Below, in pieces: positions 56,886 to 64,000 of a stretch of DNA of 64,000 bases; the stretch's first letter is position 1, and the number at the start of each line of letters is the position of its first letter. A program made the translations under genes and the position numbers. The notes beneath the pieces were generated by a model, which searched no databases, had not been told where the DNA came from, and worked only from the letters and a program-made list of their open reading frames with translations. The stretch is from contig CAYLKH010000003.1 of the NCBI GenBank assembly GCA_964384255.1, positions 1-64,000 on the forward strand, in the 5' to 3' direction. This DNA is from SIG469 sp964384255 (GTDB lineage Bacteria; Bacillota; Clostridia; Oscillospirales; Oscillospiraceae).

Positions 56886-57965
56886 ATGAGCGAAAAGGTA
56901 CTTATGAAAGGCAACGAAGCCTTTGCTGAGGCTGCTATCCGCGGCGGTGCCGGTTTCTATTTTGGTTACCCGATCACTCCCCAGAACGAGATCCCGGAGT
57001 ATATGTCCCACGAGTTGAAAAAGCGGGGAGGAGCTTTTATTCAGGCAGAAAGTGAGCTGGCCGCCGTCAACATGGCATACGGTGCAGCAGCTGCCGGTGG
57101 TCGCGTATTTATTTCGTCTTCCTCTCCCGGCATTGCCCTGATGCAGGAAGGTATCAGCTTTATGTGTTCTGCTGAGGTCCCTGCCGTATTCCTTAACGCT
57201 TCCCGTGGCGGCCCCGGTGTTGGCGGTATCCAGCCCGGTCAGGCCGACTATTTCCAGGCTACCCGTGGCGGTGGCAACGGCGACTATCACGTTCCCGTTT
57301 TCGCGCCTGCCACCACTCAGGAAGCTATTGACATGATATACAATGCTTTTGCTGTCGCTGAGAAATATCGCAACCCTGTTATGGTACTGGCTGACGGTAT
57401 GATGGGTCAGATGATGGAGCCTGTTGTTCTGCCGGAGGAAAAGCCCCGGCTGACCTCTGAAATGATCCCGGAGGAAAAGCCCTGGGCCATTTCCGGCAAC
57501 ACCGGCAAAAAACCCAGAAGCGTTATCAAATCTCTGCGTCTCCAGCCGGATGATCTGGAAAACCATGTTGAAAAGCTGTTTGAAAAATATGCTGTTATGG
57601 AACAGGAACTGGTAGACTACGAAGCCTACGATCTTGAAGATGCCGATGTTGTATTCGTTGCTTTTGGCACTGTTGCACGTCTGGTAATGGAATCTATGGA
57701 AATGCTCAGAGAAAAAGGCGTCAGGGCAGGTATGATCCGTCCCAGGAGCCTGTGGCCCTTCCCCTATGACGCATTTGCTCAGCTGGCCGGTTCTACCAAA
57801 GCTGTTATCTCTGTTGAGCTGAGCATGGGCCAGATGATCCAGGACGTAAAAATGGGCGTTCAGGGCCGTCTGCCTGTTCATCTTATCCACCGCACCGGCG
57901 GCATTGTACCCACCTCCATCGAGGTCGTGGAAAAGACTATTAAGATACTGGAGGGCTTGAAATAA
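56886..57965 (+). CDS. 2-oxoacid:ferredoxin oxidoreductase alpha subunit (KorA/VorB type)
   Basis: 359 residues: pyrimidine-binding-like domain 'KGNEAFAEAAIRGGAGFYFG', 'YPITPQNEIPEYM', 'AESELAAVNMAYGAAAAGGR', 'TSSSPG'-type 'SSSSPGIALMQEG', and domain II 'DVVFVAFGTVARLVMESMEM'. It acts with the beta and gamma subunits in CoA-dependent oxidative decarboxylation of a 2-oxoacid with ferredoxin reduction. Substrate may be 2-oxoglutarate or branched 2-oxoacids (2-oxoisovalerate); the delta-alpha-beta-gamma order is typical of both. Overlaps beta by one base. Confidence 0.94.
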   Translation: MSEKVLMKGNEAFAEAAIRGGAGFYFGYPITPQNEIPEYMSHELKKRGGAFIQAESELAAVNMAYGAAAAGGRVFISSSSPGIALMQEGISFMCSAEVPAVFLNASRGGPGVGGIQPGQADYFQATRGGGNGDYHVPVFAPATTQEAIDMIYNAFAVAEKYRNPVMVLADGMMGQMMEPVVLPEEKPRLTSEMIPEEKPWAISGNTGKKPRSVIKSLRLQPDDLENHVEKLFEKYAVMEQELVDYEAYDLEDADVVFVAFGTVARLVMESMEMLREKGVRAGMIRPRSLWPFPYDAFAQLAGSTKAVISVELSMGQMIQDVKMGVQGRLPVHLIHRTGGIVPTSIEVVEKTIKILEGLK

Positions 57966-58711
57966 TGGAAAGCGTATTCAAAGTGACCAGGGGCCTGCTG
58001 CCCGTCGATACCAGCTATTGCCCCGGATGCACCCACGGTATCGCCCATCGCCTTATTATGGAATGTCTCGAGGAGCGGGGTGAGCTGGAATCTACCGTTG
58101 GCGTTTCCCCCATCGGATGCAGCATCGTTGCCCATCAGTTTATGAACATCGATATGTGCGAATCGGCTCACGGCAGAGCGCCTGCCGTAGCGTCAGGTAT
58201 TCGCCGCGTCCATCCTGACAAGACTGTTTTCACCTATCAGGGCGACGGAGATCTGGCATCTATCGGTGCAGGCGAAATAGTTCATGCTGCTCACCGTGGC
58301 GAAAAGTTTACCACCTTCTTTATCAACAATGCTATCTATGGCATGACCGGTGGCCAGATGGCGCCCACCACCCTTATCGGCCAGAAGGCTACGACCGCTA
58401 TCGAAGGCCGCACCGTCGAGCAGGCCGGCAAGCCCCTGCGCATGGCAGAGCTGATCGCCACTATCGAAGGCGCAGTGTTTGTTGAGCGCGTGGCGCTGGA
58501 CACTCCTGCCCATGTTCGCAACGCCAAGAAGGTCATAAACAGGGCTCTTGAGGTCCAGAAGCAGCGGCTGGGATTCGCTTTTGTGGAAATCCTTTCCACC
58601 TGTCCTACCAACTGGGGCAAGACCCCTTATGAAGCCACCAAATGGCTGGGCGAAAACATGATACCCTATTATCCTCTTGGAAACCTGAAAACACCGGAAG
58701 GGATGGAATAA
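57965..58711 (+). CDS. 2-oxoacid:ferredoxin oxidoreductase beta subunit, TPP-binding (KorB type)
   Basis: 248 residues. 'YCPGCTHGIAHRLIMECLEE' at the start, TPP motif 'GDGDLASIGAGEIVHAAHRG' with 'NNAIYGMTGGQMAPTT', and 'FVEILSTCPTNW'. It holds thiamine diphosphate and binds Mg2+ through GDG...NN. Third gene of the operon. Confidence 0.95.
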   Translation: MESVFKVTRGLLPVDTSYCPGCTHGIAHRLIMECLEERGELESTVGVSPIGCSIVAHQFMNIDMCESAHGRAPAVASGIRRVHPDKTVFTYQGDGDLASIGAGEIVHAAHRGEKFTTFFINNAIYGMTGGQMAPTTLIGQKATTAIEGRTVEQAGKPLRMAELIATIEGAVFVERVALDTPAHVRNAKKVINRALEVQKQRLGFAFVEILSTCPTNWGKTPYEATKWLGENMIPYYPLGNLKTPEGME

Positions 58712-58715
58712 AGCC

Positions 58716-59246
58716 ATGAAATATAAAATGATATTCGCCGGTTCCGGCGGTCAGGGCAACCTGCTGGTGGGCCAGATAATAGCTTATGCCGCCATGCATG
58801 AAGGCAAGGAGGTCACCTATTTGCCCTCTTATGGTCCCGAAATGCGCGGAGGTACTGCAAACTGCACGGTGGTGGTTTCTGACAAGCCTATTGCCTGTCC
58901 CATCGTCAACGAGGCTGATATGATACTGGCTATGAATCTGCCCTCTTTGGACAAGTTTGAAAACACTGTCGTTCCCGGCGGGCATCTGTTTATTAACACA
59001 TCTACCGTTGGCAAGTCCTCCGACCGCAGCGACATCAACGTTCACGATGTTGCCGCCAACGACATCGCTAAAGAGCTGGGCAACGAAAAATGCGCCAATA
59101 TAGTTATTCTTGGGGCTATCGTAGCTGCCACCGGCGTAGTTTCGAAAGAAAGCGTTGAGTACATTCTCGAGCATAAAGCCTTCACCGGTTCCAAAGCAAA
59201 GCTTCTTCCCATCAATATGGAAGCTCTGCACGTATATTTGAAGTAA
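58716..59246 (+). CDS. 2-oxoacid:ferredoxin oxidoreductase gamma subunit
   Basis: 176 residues, typical gamma domain: 'KMIFAGSGGQGNLLVGQIIA', 'VTYLPSYGPEMRGGTANCTV', 'PIVNEADMILAMN'. It completes the delta-alpha-beta-gamma enzyme. Ends in a strong bidirectional terminator. Confidence 0.95.
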   Translation: MKYKMIFAGSGGQGNLLVGQIIAYAAMHEGKEVTYLPSYGPEMRGGTANCTVVVSDKPIACPIVNEADMILAMNLPSLDKFENTVVPGGHLFINTSTVGKSSDRSDINVHDVAANDIAKELGNEKCANIVILGAIVAATGVVSKESVEYILEHKAFTGSKAKLLPINMEALHVYLK

Positions 59247-59250
59247 AAAA

Positions 59251-59296
59251 ACGCCCCGAAGTCGGTTCCTTGCCGGAGCCGCTTCGGGGCGTTTTT
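59251..59296. terminator. Bidirectional terminator
   Basis: AACGCCCCGAAG / CTTCGGGGCGTT with A run before and T run after. Confidence 0.92.
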
Positions 59297-59300
59297 TCTT

Positions 59301-60236
59301 TTACAGGACTGCGAATATGACCGATACCCACAGGGGAAGGGTCAGGATCGAAAGAAGAGTGGACAGCAGCACACCGGCAGAACAGTCCTGGCATATCTGG
59401 TCGGAGCAGCCTGCGCCCATTGCAAAGGCGGTTATCAGCGACGGTACAGGCACGCAGCCATATATGGCCACGGCCTGGGTGATATAGCTTTCTACCGGCA
59501 GAACAGACAGGACTCCGATGACCAGTGCCGGGGCGAGAAAATTCCTCACAAGGACCATGCTCAGGGGATTTTTGAGAGCGGAGGGAGAATTGATGGTAAC
59601 GCCCGCCAGGCTCATGCCGCAGATAAGCATCCCCAGAGGCGAAGCAAGGGAGCCTGTGGTTTTAAGAGTGGAGTCTATAAATGTGGGGAGACCAAGGCCG
59701 GAGAAATAGAACACAAGACCGATCACCACCGCAACTGTGGGCGGAGAAATAAAGGGGGATATCCGCTCTTTGAGACTCTTTTTGCCCCTTGTACCGGTTT
59801 TCATTAAAAAGGATGGAGCAGCATAGAAGATCAGGCGTATGGGCAGGGTGAACACAGTATAGACAAACAGACCGGTGGCATCAAACATTTTTTCGACTAC
59901 TGCCATGCCGATATAGGTATAATTGCTGAACATGGTTGAAAAAATCACGCAGCGGCCAAAAAGGGTCCTGCCGGTGACCAGCCAGAAAATTACGCCCAGG
60001 AATGCAAGGGCGGCCAGAAGGATGACCGCAAGGGAAACTATTGTCAACAGCTGATTATAGTCTCCGGCAAAGTGCTGAGCCCGGATGGAGTTAAAGATCA
60101 TGCAGGGGAGAGCGACCTTCATCACAAAGGCAGACAGATTTTTTAAAAAACTCTGGTCGACTATTTTTGCCCTGATAATAAAGATGCCCACAAACACCAG
60201 CAGGGCAAACTCAAGGGCGAGGTCAAGAATGTTCAT
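59301..60236 (-). CDS. AEC family (auxin efflux carrier) transporter
   Basis: 311 residues, about 10 membrane helices in two bundles ('LALEFALLVFVGIFIIRAKI', 'VMKVALPCMIFNSIR', 'MLICGMSLAGVTI'). AEC proteins export organic acids such as malate or citrate-like anions, or other acids. ATG 60236 is set by GGAG upstream; the longer frame has no start signal. Cargo is not clear. Confidence 0.9.
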   Translation of the reverse strand: MNILDLALEFALLVFVGIFIIRAKIVDQSFLKNLSAFVMKVALPCMIFNSIRAQHFAGDYNQLLTIVSLAVILLAALAFLGVIFWLVTGRTLFGRCVIFSTMFSNYTYIGMAVVEKMFDATGLFVYTVFTLPIRLIFYAAPSFLMKTGTRGKKSLKERISPFISPPTVAVVIGLVFYFSGLGLPTFIDSTLKTTGSLASPLGMLICGMSLAGVTINSPSALKNPLSMVLVRNFLAPALVIGVLSVLPVESYITQAVAIYGCVPVPSLITAFAMGAGCSDQICQDCSAGVLLSTLLSILTLPLWVSVIFAVL

Positions 60237-60402
60237 TGGCAGATCTCCGTGTTGAATATTTGGTAACGACCGATCAAAGCTTCGGCTGATCGGGGTTCGA
60301 GTCCGGTGAACGATAATGATAACACAGATATTTCCGATGTTCAATTGATTTGGCGATAAAAGTCTGTTATTATCGAAACAGAAAGATAGAAGGAGGATGA
60401 TA

Positions 60403-61083
60403 ATGGCAAATAACGCAATGTCGGTGGGAGGGCAGGCGTTCCCGGTGGGAGTGCTGATGAGAGGAAAAAGAAACGCTGTGGCATATTCCAGAGCTGACGG
60501 CCAGATATGCATAAAAACCTGGGCGGAAAAGAAAGAAAAAAAGCTGCCCCGGGTGCCGGTTTTGAGAGGGCTGGTGGCGCTGGGGAGGGCTGCTGCCGAT
60601 GGGGCTGTTACTACGGCGGCTTTGATAAAAAACGTTAAGGACCCGGCAAAAAACGGTTCGACAGTTAGCAGAATAAGAAAGTATCATGGAGCTGAGCATA
60701 AGGCCATCGCCTGCTATGAACAGGGTTTGGAGCTGACTGCGGAAAACGTTATGAAGCAAAGCCGGATACATCCCAGATGCGGGACGACAGTCGCTGTGAA
60801 TGTGCTGATCGCCCAGGGAATCATGAGAGCGGCGCTGCCCTGGAACATGGACCCTCAAAAGAGGGAAACGCTGGAACTGGTGGCTACGGTGCTGGCCTTT
60901 GGGCTGGGATATGAGCTGAGCCGAAAGGCGTGGCGGGGCGAAAGTGAGCTGGCGTGGAAGCTCACGGCTCCCGGCAGATGGGCGCAGAAGCTGACCACCG
61001 CCGAGCCGGACCAGGAGATGATAAGCTGCGCTATTGCAGCCATTGAAGCTGCGGTTGGGCAAAACGATCCAGAGCGGCAGTAA
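60403..61083 (+). CDS. DUF1385 domain protein
   Basis: 226 residues. The conserved DUF1385 core is present: 'GGQAFPVGVLMRGKRNAVAY', 'KYHGAEHKAIACYEQG', 'SRIHPRCGTTVAVNVL'. The usual membrane segments between these parts are weak here, and the protein seems shorter than typical family members (~300 residues), so it may be a compact form. Neighbours of this family are often ribosome- or cell-division-related; function unknown. ATG 60403 after AGGAGGATGATA. Confidence 0.88.
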   Translation: MANNAMSVGGQAFPVGVLMRGKRNAVAYSRADGQICIKTWAEKKEKKLPRVPVLRGLVALGRAAADGAVTTAALIKNVKDPAKNGSTVSRIRKYHGAEHKAIACYEQGLELTAENVMKQSRIHPRCGTTVAVNVLIAQGIMRAALPWNMDPQKRETLELVATVLAFGLGYELSRKAWRGESELAWKLTAPGRWAQKLTTAEPDQEMISCAIAAIEAAVGQNDPERQ

Positions 61084-61098
61084 AAACGCCGCTCCGGA

Positions 61099-61146
61099 AG
61101 GCAAAAATCAAACCGGCTGCAAAACGATCGCGGTTTGCAGCCGGTT
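61099..61146 (-). terminator. Terminator of the 61.2-kb membrane protein
   Basis: AAACCGGCTGCAAA / TTTGCAGCCGGTTT; minus-strand tail GATTTTTG. Confidence 0.85.
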
Positions 61147-61158
61147 TGGATGTTCTTA

Positions 61159-61509
61159 TTAGTCGAACAGATAAGGCAGGACATAAAGAACGAAGGAAGA
61201 AATGCCGATAACGACGCCGTTGATGATGGCGGGTACGGTATATTTCTTACGCCATTCGCCGCCCTGACGAGCCTTGCTGGCAAAGGAGATGCCGAACAGG
61301 CCGAAAATCAGGGAAAGCAGACAGAAGTAGATATAAGAAGATTTGCCCTTCTCGATCAGCTCAGGTATGGCGTTAACAAGTGCGAGAACGCAAATTGCAA
61401 GGCCAAGCACGATCCAGAAATAGGTAATGACCATGAACGCGGTTTCTTTGAAACCGGATTTCTGTTGCTCGGCAAACTCTTTATTATACTTGTCAAAACT
61501 GGTATCCAA
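61159..61509 (-). CDS. Small three-helix membrane protein
   Basis: 116 residues; a polar N-terminus ('FDKYNKEFAEQQKSGFK'), three membrane helices ('FMVITYFWIVLGLAICVLAL', 'IYFCLLSLIFGLFGISFA', 'AIINGVVIGISSFVLYVL'). Unknown function; GGGGGGA ribosome site. Confidence 0.8.
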   Translation of the reverse strand: MDTSFDKYNKEFAEQQKSGFKETAFMVITYFWIVLGLAICVLALVNAIPELIEKGKSSYIYFCLLSLIFGLFGISFASKARQGGEWRKKYTVPAIINGVVIGISSFVLYVLPYLFD

Positions 61510-61628
61510 AAAAGTTCCCCCCTATGTAGTTATCTCGTAAAGTAAATATAACATATTGACTCCCCATCGTCAACAATTTATTCTGTGCAGGATGTAGAAA
61601 AACAGCGCCATTCTTTGGGGAAAATTCC

Positions 61629-62771
61629 TTATTGACTTTTTGACTGGCTTGATATAACACGGCAAAGACTCTCTCCAAACAGGCGTATGGCAGCCTTTGC
61701 CTGGGACAGAGTATTGCCCGCGAAACCGGTTTCGACTATGAGCGAGCCACAGGTCGTATGCTGGTTGAAACGCTCCTGACGCAGATTGATGGGACGCATG
61801 AGTCCCGGATGCTCGCTGTTTGTGACTGCCTGGAGAGCCAGAGCCAGCTTTAGATTCTCCCGCCAGTTTGGGTGGGAAAGGCCACCCTCGTCGGTACCTA
61901 CCACCAGCATTAGCTGAGAAGCGGGTTCGTCGCCGCCGTTATAGTATGTGGCGATGGCCTCGCCGGTGGCGGTCACGCCGGAATCACGATGGAGATCGAT
62001 CACGATCTGGATAGACGGATATTTTTCGAGATTCTGCTGGATGACCTCAAGGGTCCTGGTGTAAGAGCCGGTGTATGAAGGATAGTCGTTGACCGTTGTG
62101 TCATGGATGACTCCTATTCCGCATCCTGTAAGTACTGCTGCCAGCTCGTTGCCCACGGCGACAATGTTTTGCTCCTGGTCGGTGGTGCGCCAGCTGTCGG
62201 AGGCGGAGTACTGGCCATCGTATTCCTGGGTATAGGCTTCGCAGGTGTGGGTGTGGACAATAAGCACCAGCGGGCCTGAAAGGTCAGGGTTTAGCTCTAA
62301 CGGTTCTGTAAGCAGTGCAAAGGTGTCGGGAGTGTAGGATGTGGCATTGGTATACTCTATGGCCTGAGCATCGTCGGCAGTGAACTCCAGCGGCTGCGGG
62401 GAAAGGACGATGCTTTCGTCATCAATGCTGTCAGGTGATGCCGACAGAATGATGTCGGCGGTTTCCGGCGGTGTTTCCGGCTCCGGAGATGGCTGCTCAG
62501 AGGGCAGGGGAGCTTCGTCGCCGCTTATTTCGGGACTGGGCGATGGAGCGGATGCTGTATGGTTGGTGAATACGCTGCCGGTTTCGGCTTCCAGGGCGGC
62601 GCAGACAAAGCTGCGGTTGCTGCCGAGGCGTATAAGAGCGCTGTCCAGCGCCGCGCCCAGCCCCAGAGAGTTCATAAGCCGTATCAGCGCCGCAAAGCAT
62701 ATCATCAGGCAGATCAGTCCTGCCGGTTGAACGTTTCGCCGACGGTAATAGCGCAGCTGCCTCCTTCGCAT
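61629..62771 (-). CDS. spoIIP: Stage II sporulation protein P (SpoIIP)
   Basis: About 380 residues: one membrane helix ('AGLICLMICFAALIRLMNSL'), a Pro/Glu/Ser-rich linker, then the SpoIIP domain with 'PLVLIVHTHTCEAY', 'VIDLHRDSG', 'MLVVGTDEGGLSHPNW' and 'LIVETGFAGNTLSQA'. SpoIIP cuts peptidoglycan (amidase and endopeptidase) during engulfment with SpoIID and SpoIIM, so the host is spore-forming. ATG 62771 follows AAGGAAGG; TTG 62780 is less likely. Single gene divergent from rny. Confidence 0.93.
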   Translation of the reverse strand: MRRRQLRYYRRRNVQPAGLICLMICFAALIRLMNSLGLGAALDSALIRLGSNRSFVCAALEAETGSVFTNHTASAPSPSPEISGDEAPLPSEQPSPEPETPPETADIILSASPDSIDDESIVLSPQPLEFTADDAQAIEYTNATSYTPDTFALLTEPLELNPDLSGPLVLIVHTHTCEAYTQEYDGQYSASDSWRTTDQEQNIVAVGNELAAVLTGCGIGVIHDTTVNDYPSYTGSYTRTLEVIQQNLEKYPSIQIVIDLHRDSGVTATGEAIATYYNGGDEPASQLMLVVGTDEGGLSHPNWRENLKLALALQAVTNSEHPGLMRPINLRQERFNQHTTCGSLIVETGFAGNTLSQAKAAIRLFGESLCRVISSQSKSQ

Positions 62772-62934
62772 GAATATCAATCCTTCCTTTGTACAGTAGG
62801 TGCGGTATATATCTATTCGGCAAAAAGGAGATTTATGAGCGTAAACATAACCAAACTATGGACACGCAGTGAAAAAACTGACACAAATACTTTAAAAATA
62901 TTAACTTATTATTAATATATTTGAAGGTTTTTGC

Positions 62935-62963
62935 TTGACATAGGGCTTTGAGAGAATTAGAAT
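62935..62963 (+). promoter_or_regulatory. Promoter of rny
   Basis: -35 TTGACA (62935), 17-bp spacer, -10 TAGAAT (62958). Confidence 0.8.
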
Positions 62964-63062
62964 AAACTAGGAATGATTCGGTGTCGCTCCAATTTGTCGT
63001 TGCGGCGCCGTGTTTTCTTTATAATCCATATCTTATACACTGTAAGGAGGTAATAGCCTGAT

Positions 63063-64000
63063 ATGCCTACACCATTATTGGCTATCCTTTCGGCTTTGGC
63101 CGGTTTAGTTATAGGAGCATTGATCATGTTCCCCATTGCGGTCAATTATCGCAAGCGTGTCGCTGAAAGAGAAATATCCAGCGCAGAAGAAGAGGCAAAG
63201 CGCATAATCAATGAATCCATAAAGAACGCCGAAAGCAAGCAGCGCGAAATGCTGCTGGAGGCAAAGGAGGAGATCCACAAAAACCGTTCCGAAGCTGAAA
63301 AGGAACTCAAAGAACGACGCTCCGATGTTCAAAAGCAGGAACGCAGGCTTCAGCAAAAAGAAGAAAACCTTGACAAAAAAACCGAAGCTATTGAAAAAAA
63401 GGAAGATTCGCTGAACAAAAAACTGGCCAACGCCGATGCCCTCAATCAGGAGGTCAAGGAGATCAAGGCCAGTCAGCTGAAAATGCTGGAAAAAATATCC
63501 GGCTTCACCGTTGACGAAGCAAAGGAATACATTATCAAGAGCGTTGAAACCGAGGTCCGTCACGAAACTGCCATGAAGATCATGGAGATCGAAACTCAGC
63601 TTAAGGAAGAATCCGATCAGCGGGCCAGAGAAATTATTGCCACCGCTATTCAGCGCTGCGCTGCCGACCATGCGGCAGAAACCACTGTTTCGGTCGTTCC
63701 CCTGCCTAACGACGAAATGAAGGGTCGGATCATTGGTCGCGAGGGCCGCAACATACGGTCCATCGAAACCCTTACGGGAGTTGACCTCATTATCGACGAC
63801 ACTCCCGAGGCCATCACTTTATCTGGATTTGACCCGGTGCGGCGTGAGATCGCCCGACTGACCCTTGAAAAGCTTATTGCTGACGGACGTATCCACCCCA
63901 CTCGCATTGAAGAGATGTATGAAAAATCCCGCCGCGAGGTGGAACACACCATCAAATCCGAGGGCGAGAGAGCTACCTTTGAAACCGGTATCCATGGACT
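63063..64000 (+). CDS. rny: Ribonuclease Y, N-terminal part
   Basis: 312 codons visible, running off the window. N-terminal membrane anchor ('ILSALAGLVIGALIMFPIAV'), a long charged coiled coil (about 30-180; repeated EAKEEIHKNRSEAEKELKE-like heptads), then a KH domain with 'GRIIGREGRNIRSIETLTG'. The HD catalytic domain lies outside. RNase Y starts mRNA decay by endonuclease cuts at the membrane. ATG 63063 lies 12 bases after AAGGAGG, a long but usable spacing. Confidence 0.96.
   Translation, partial: MPTPLLAILSALAGLVIGALIMFPIAVNYRKRVAEREISSAEEEAKRIINESIKNAESKQREMLLEAKEEIHKNRSEAEKELKERRSDVQKQERRLQQKEENLDKKTEAIEKKEDSLNKKLANADALNQEVKEIKASQLKMLEKISGFTVDEAKEYIIKSVETEVRHETAMKIMEIETQLKEESDQRAREIIATAIQRCAADHAAETTVSVVPLPNDEMKGRIIGREGRNIRSIETLTGVDLIIDDTPEAITLSGFDPVRREIARLTLEKLIADGRIHPTRIEEMYEKSRREVEHTIKSEGERATFETGIHG

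Noticed and set aside
60285..60310. tRNA-like T-loop motif 'GGTTCGAGTCC'
   Set aside because: The stem does not pair fully and no anticodon or acceptor arms are found on either strand.
1..64000. Prophage, integrative element or transposase
   Set aside because: No integrase, transposase, phage structural or conjugation gene was found; only non-coding repeat elements are seen.

Overview
The window looks like a chromosomal segment of an anaerobic, spore-forming, Gram-positive gut-type Clostridia (Oscillospiraceae-like). This rests on a trimeric NADH-linked [FeFe]-hydrogenase operon, a ferredoxin-dependent 2-oxoacid oxidoreductase, the sporulation protein SpoIIP, many lipoproteins, S-layer-homology proteins, and L-box and B12 riboswitches. 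No tRNA, rRNA, CRISPR array, transposase or phage gene was found. The genus is inference only.

Layout. 0-2.4 kb: the end of pnp, a PadR regulator and a small protein with a PPAGG minisatellite. 2.4-7.5 kb: the hydrogenase operon (NuoE-like subunit, HATPase, extra 2Fe-2S protein, HydB, HydA). 7.5-12.6 kb: a repeat cassette, a large substrate-binding lipoprotein (SBP1) and, divergent from it, trio 1 of NTF2/SnoaL-like genes (A1-B1-C1). 12.7-15.7 kb: an NhaC-family transporter under a lysine riboswitch, a candidate small RNA and a LysR regulator. 15.9-23 kb: VanW, a hairpin cluster, a CAP protein, an unknown enzyme-like protein, an SLH-caspase-like fusion and SBP2. 23.2-31.5 kb: a membrane protein, an NTF2-like gene with uridine phosphorylase, a CoA-transferase, and divergent from it trio 2 (A2-B2-C2) followed by an FAD flavoprotein. 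31.7-37.5 kb: a secreted hydrolase, an SLH phosphodiester glycosidase, an Old Yellow Enzyme (OYE1) and a cyclophilin. 37.5-51.4 kb: SBP3 in an operon with a MaoC-type hydratase, SBP4, a complete oligopeptide ABC transporter and OYE2. 51.5-64 kb: a B12-riboswitch operon (DUF4430 plus ECF S component), small proteins, a beta-helix protein, a P-loop ATPase, the oxoacid:ferredoxin oxidoreductase, an AEC transporter, DUF1385, SpoIIP and the start of RNase Y.

How it may work together. Interleaved between housekeeping genes is a dispersed set of cytosolic redox, hydratase and CoA enzymes (NTF2-like dehydratase/isomerase folds, two Fe-S OYE reductases, a fumarate-reductase-like flavoprotein, a tandem hot-dog hydratase, a family-1 CoA-transferase) and four large lipoprotein receptors without permeases. 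These are the same superfamilies as in bile-acid (bai), steroid or aromatic reductive pathways, so a catabolic or respiratory pathway for a cyclic carboxylate is a reasonable guess; the substrate cannot be read from sequence.

The most unusual signal is that at least eight otherwise unrelated proteins of this set carry Gly/Pro-rich low-complexity tracts, mostly (Gly-Gly-Pro)n, at internal or terminal positions. In NTF2 paralogues the tract is present in one copy and absent from the other, and in OYE1 it replaces an active-site loop. This may be a shared assembly module. A second layer is a rich set of intergenic repeats (REP-like palindromes, a MITE-like element, dispersed 'fill-in' repeats).
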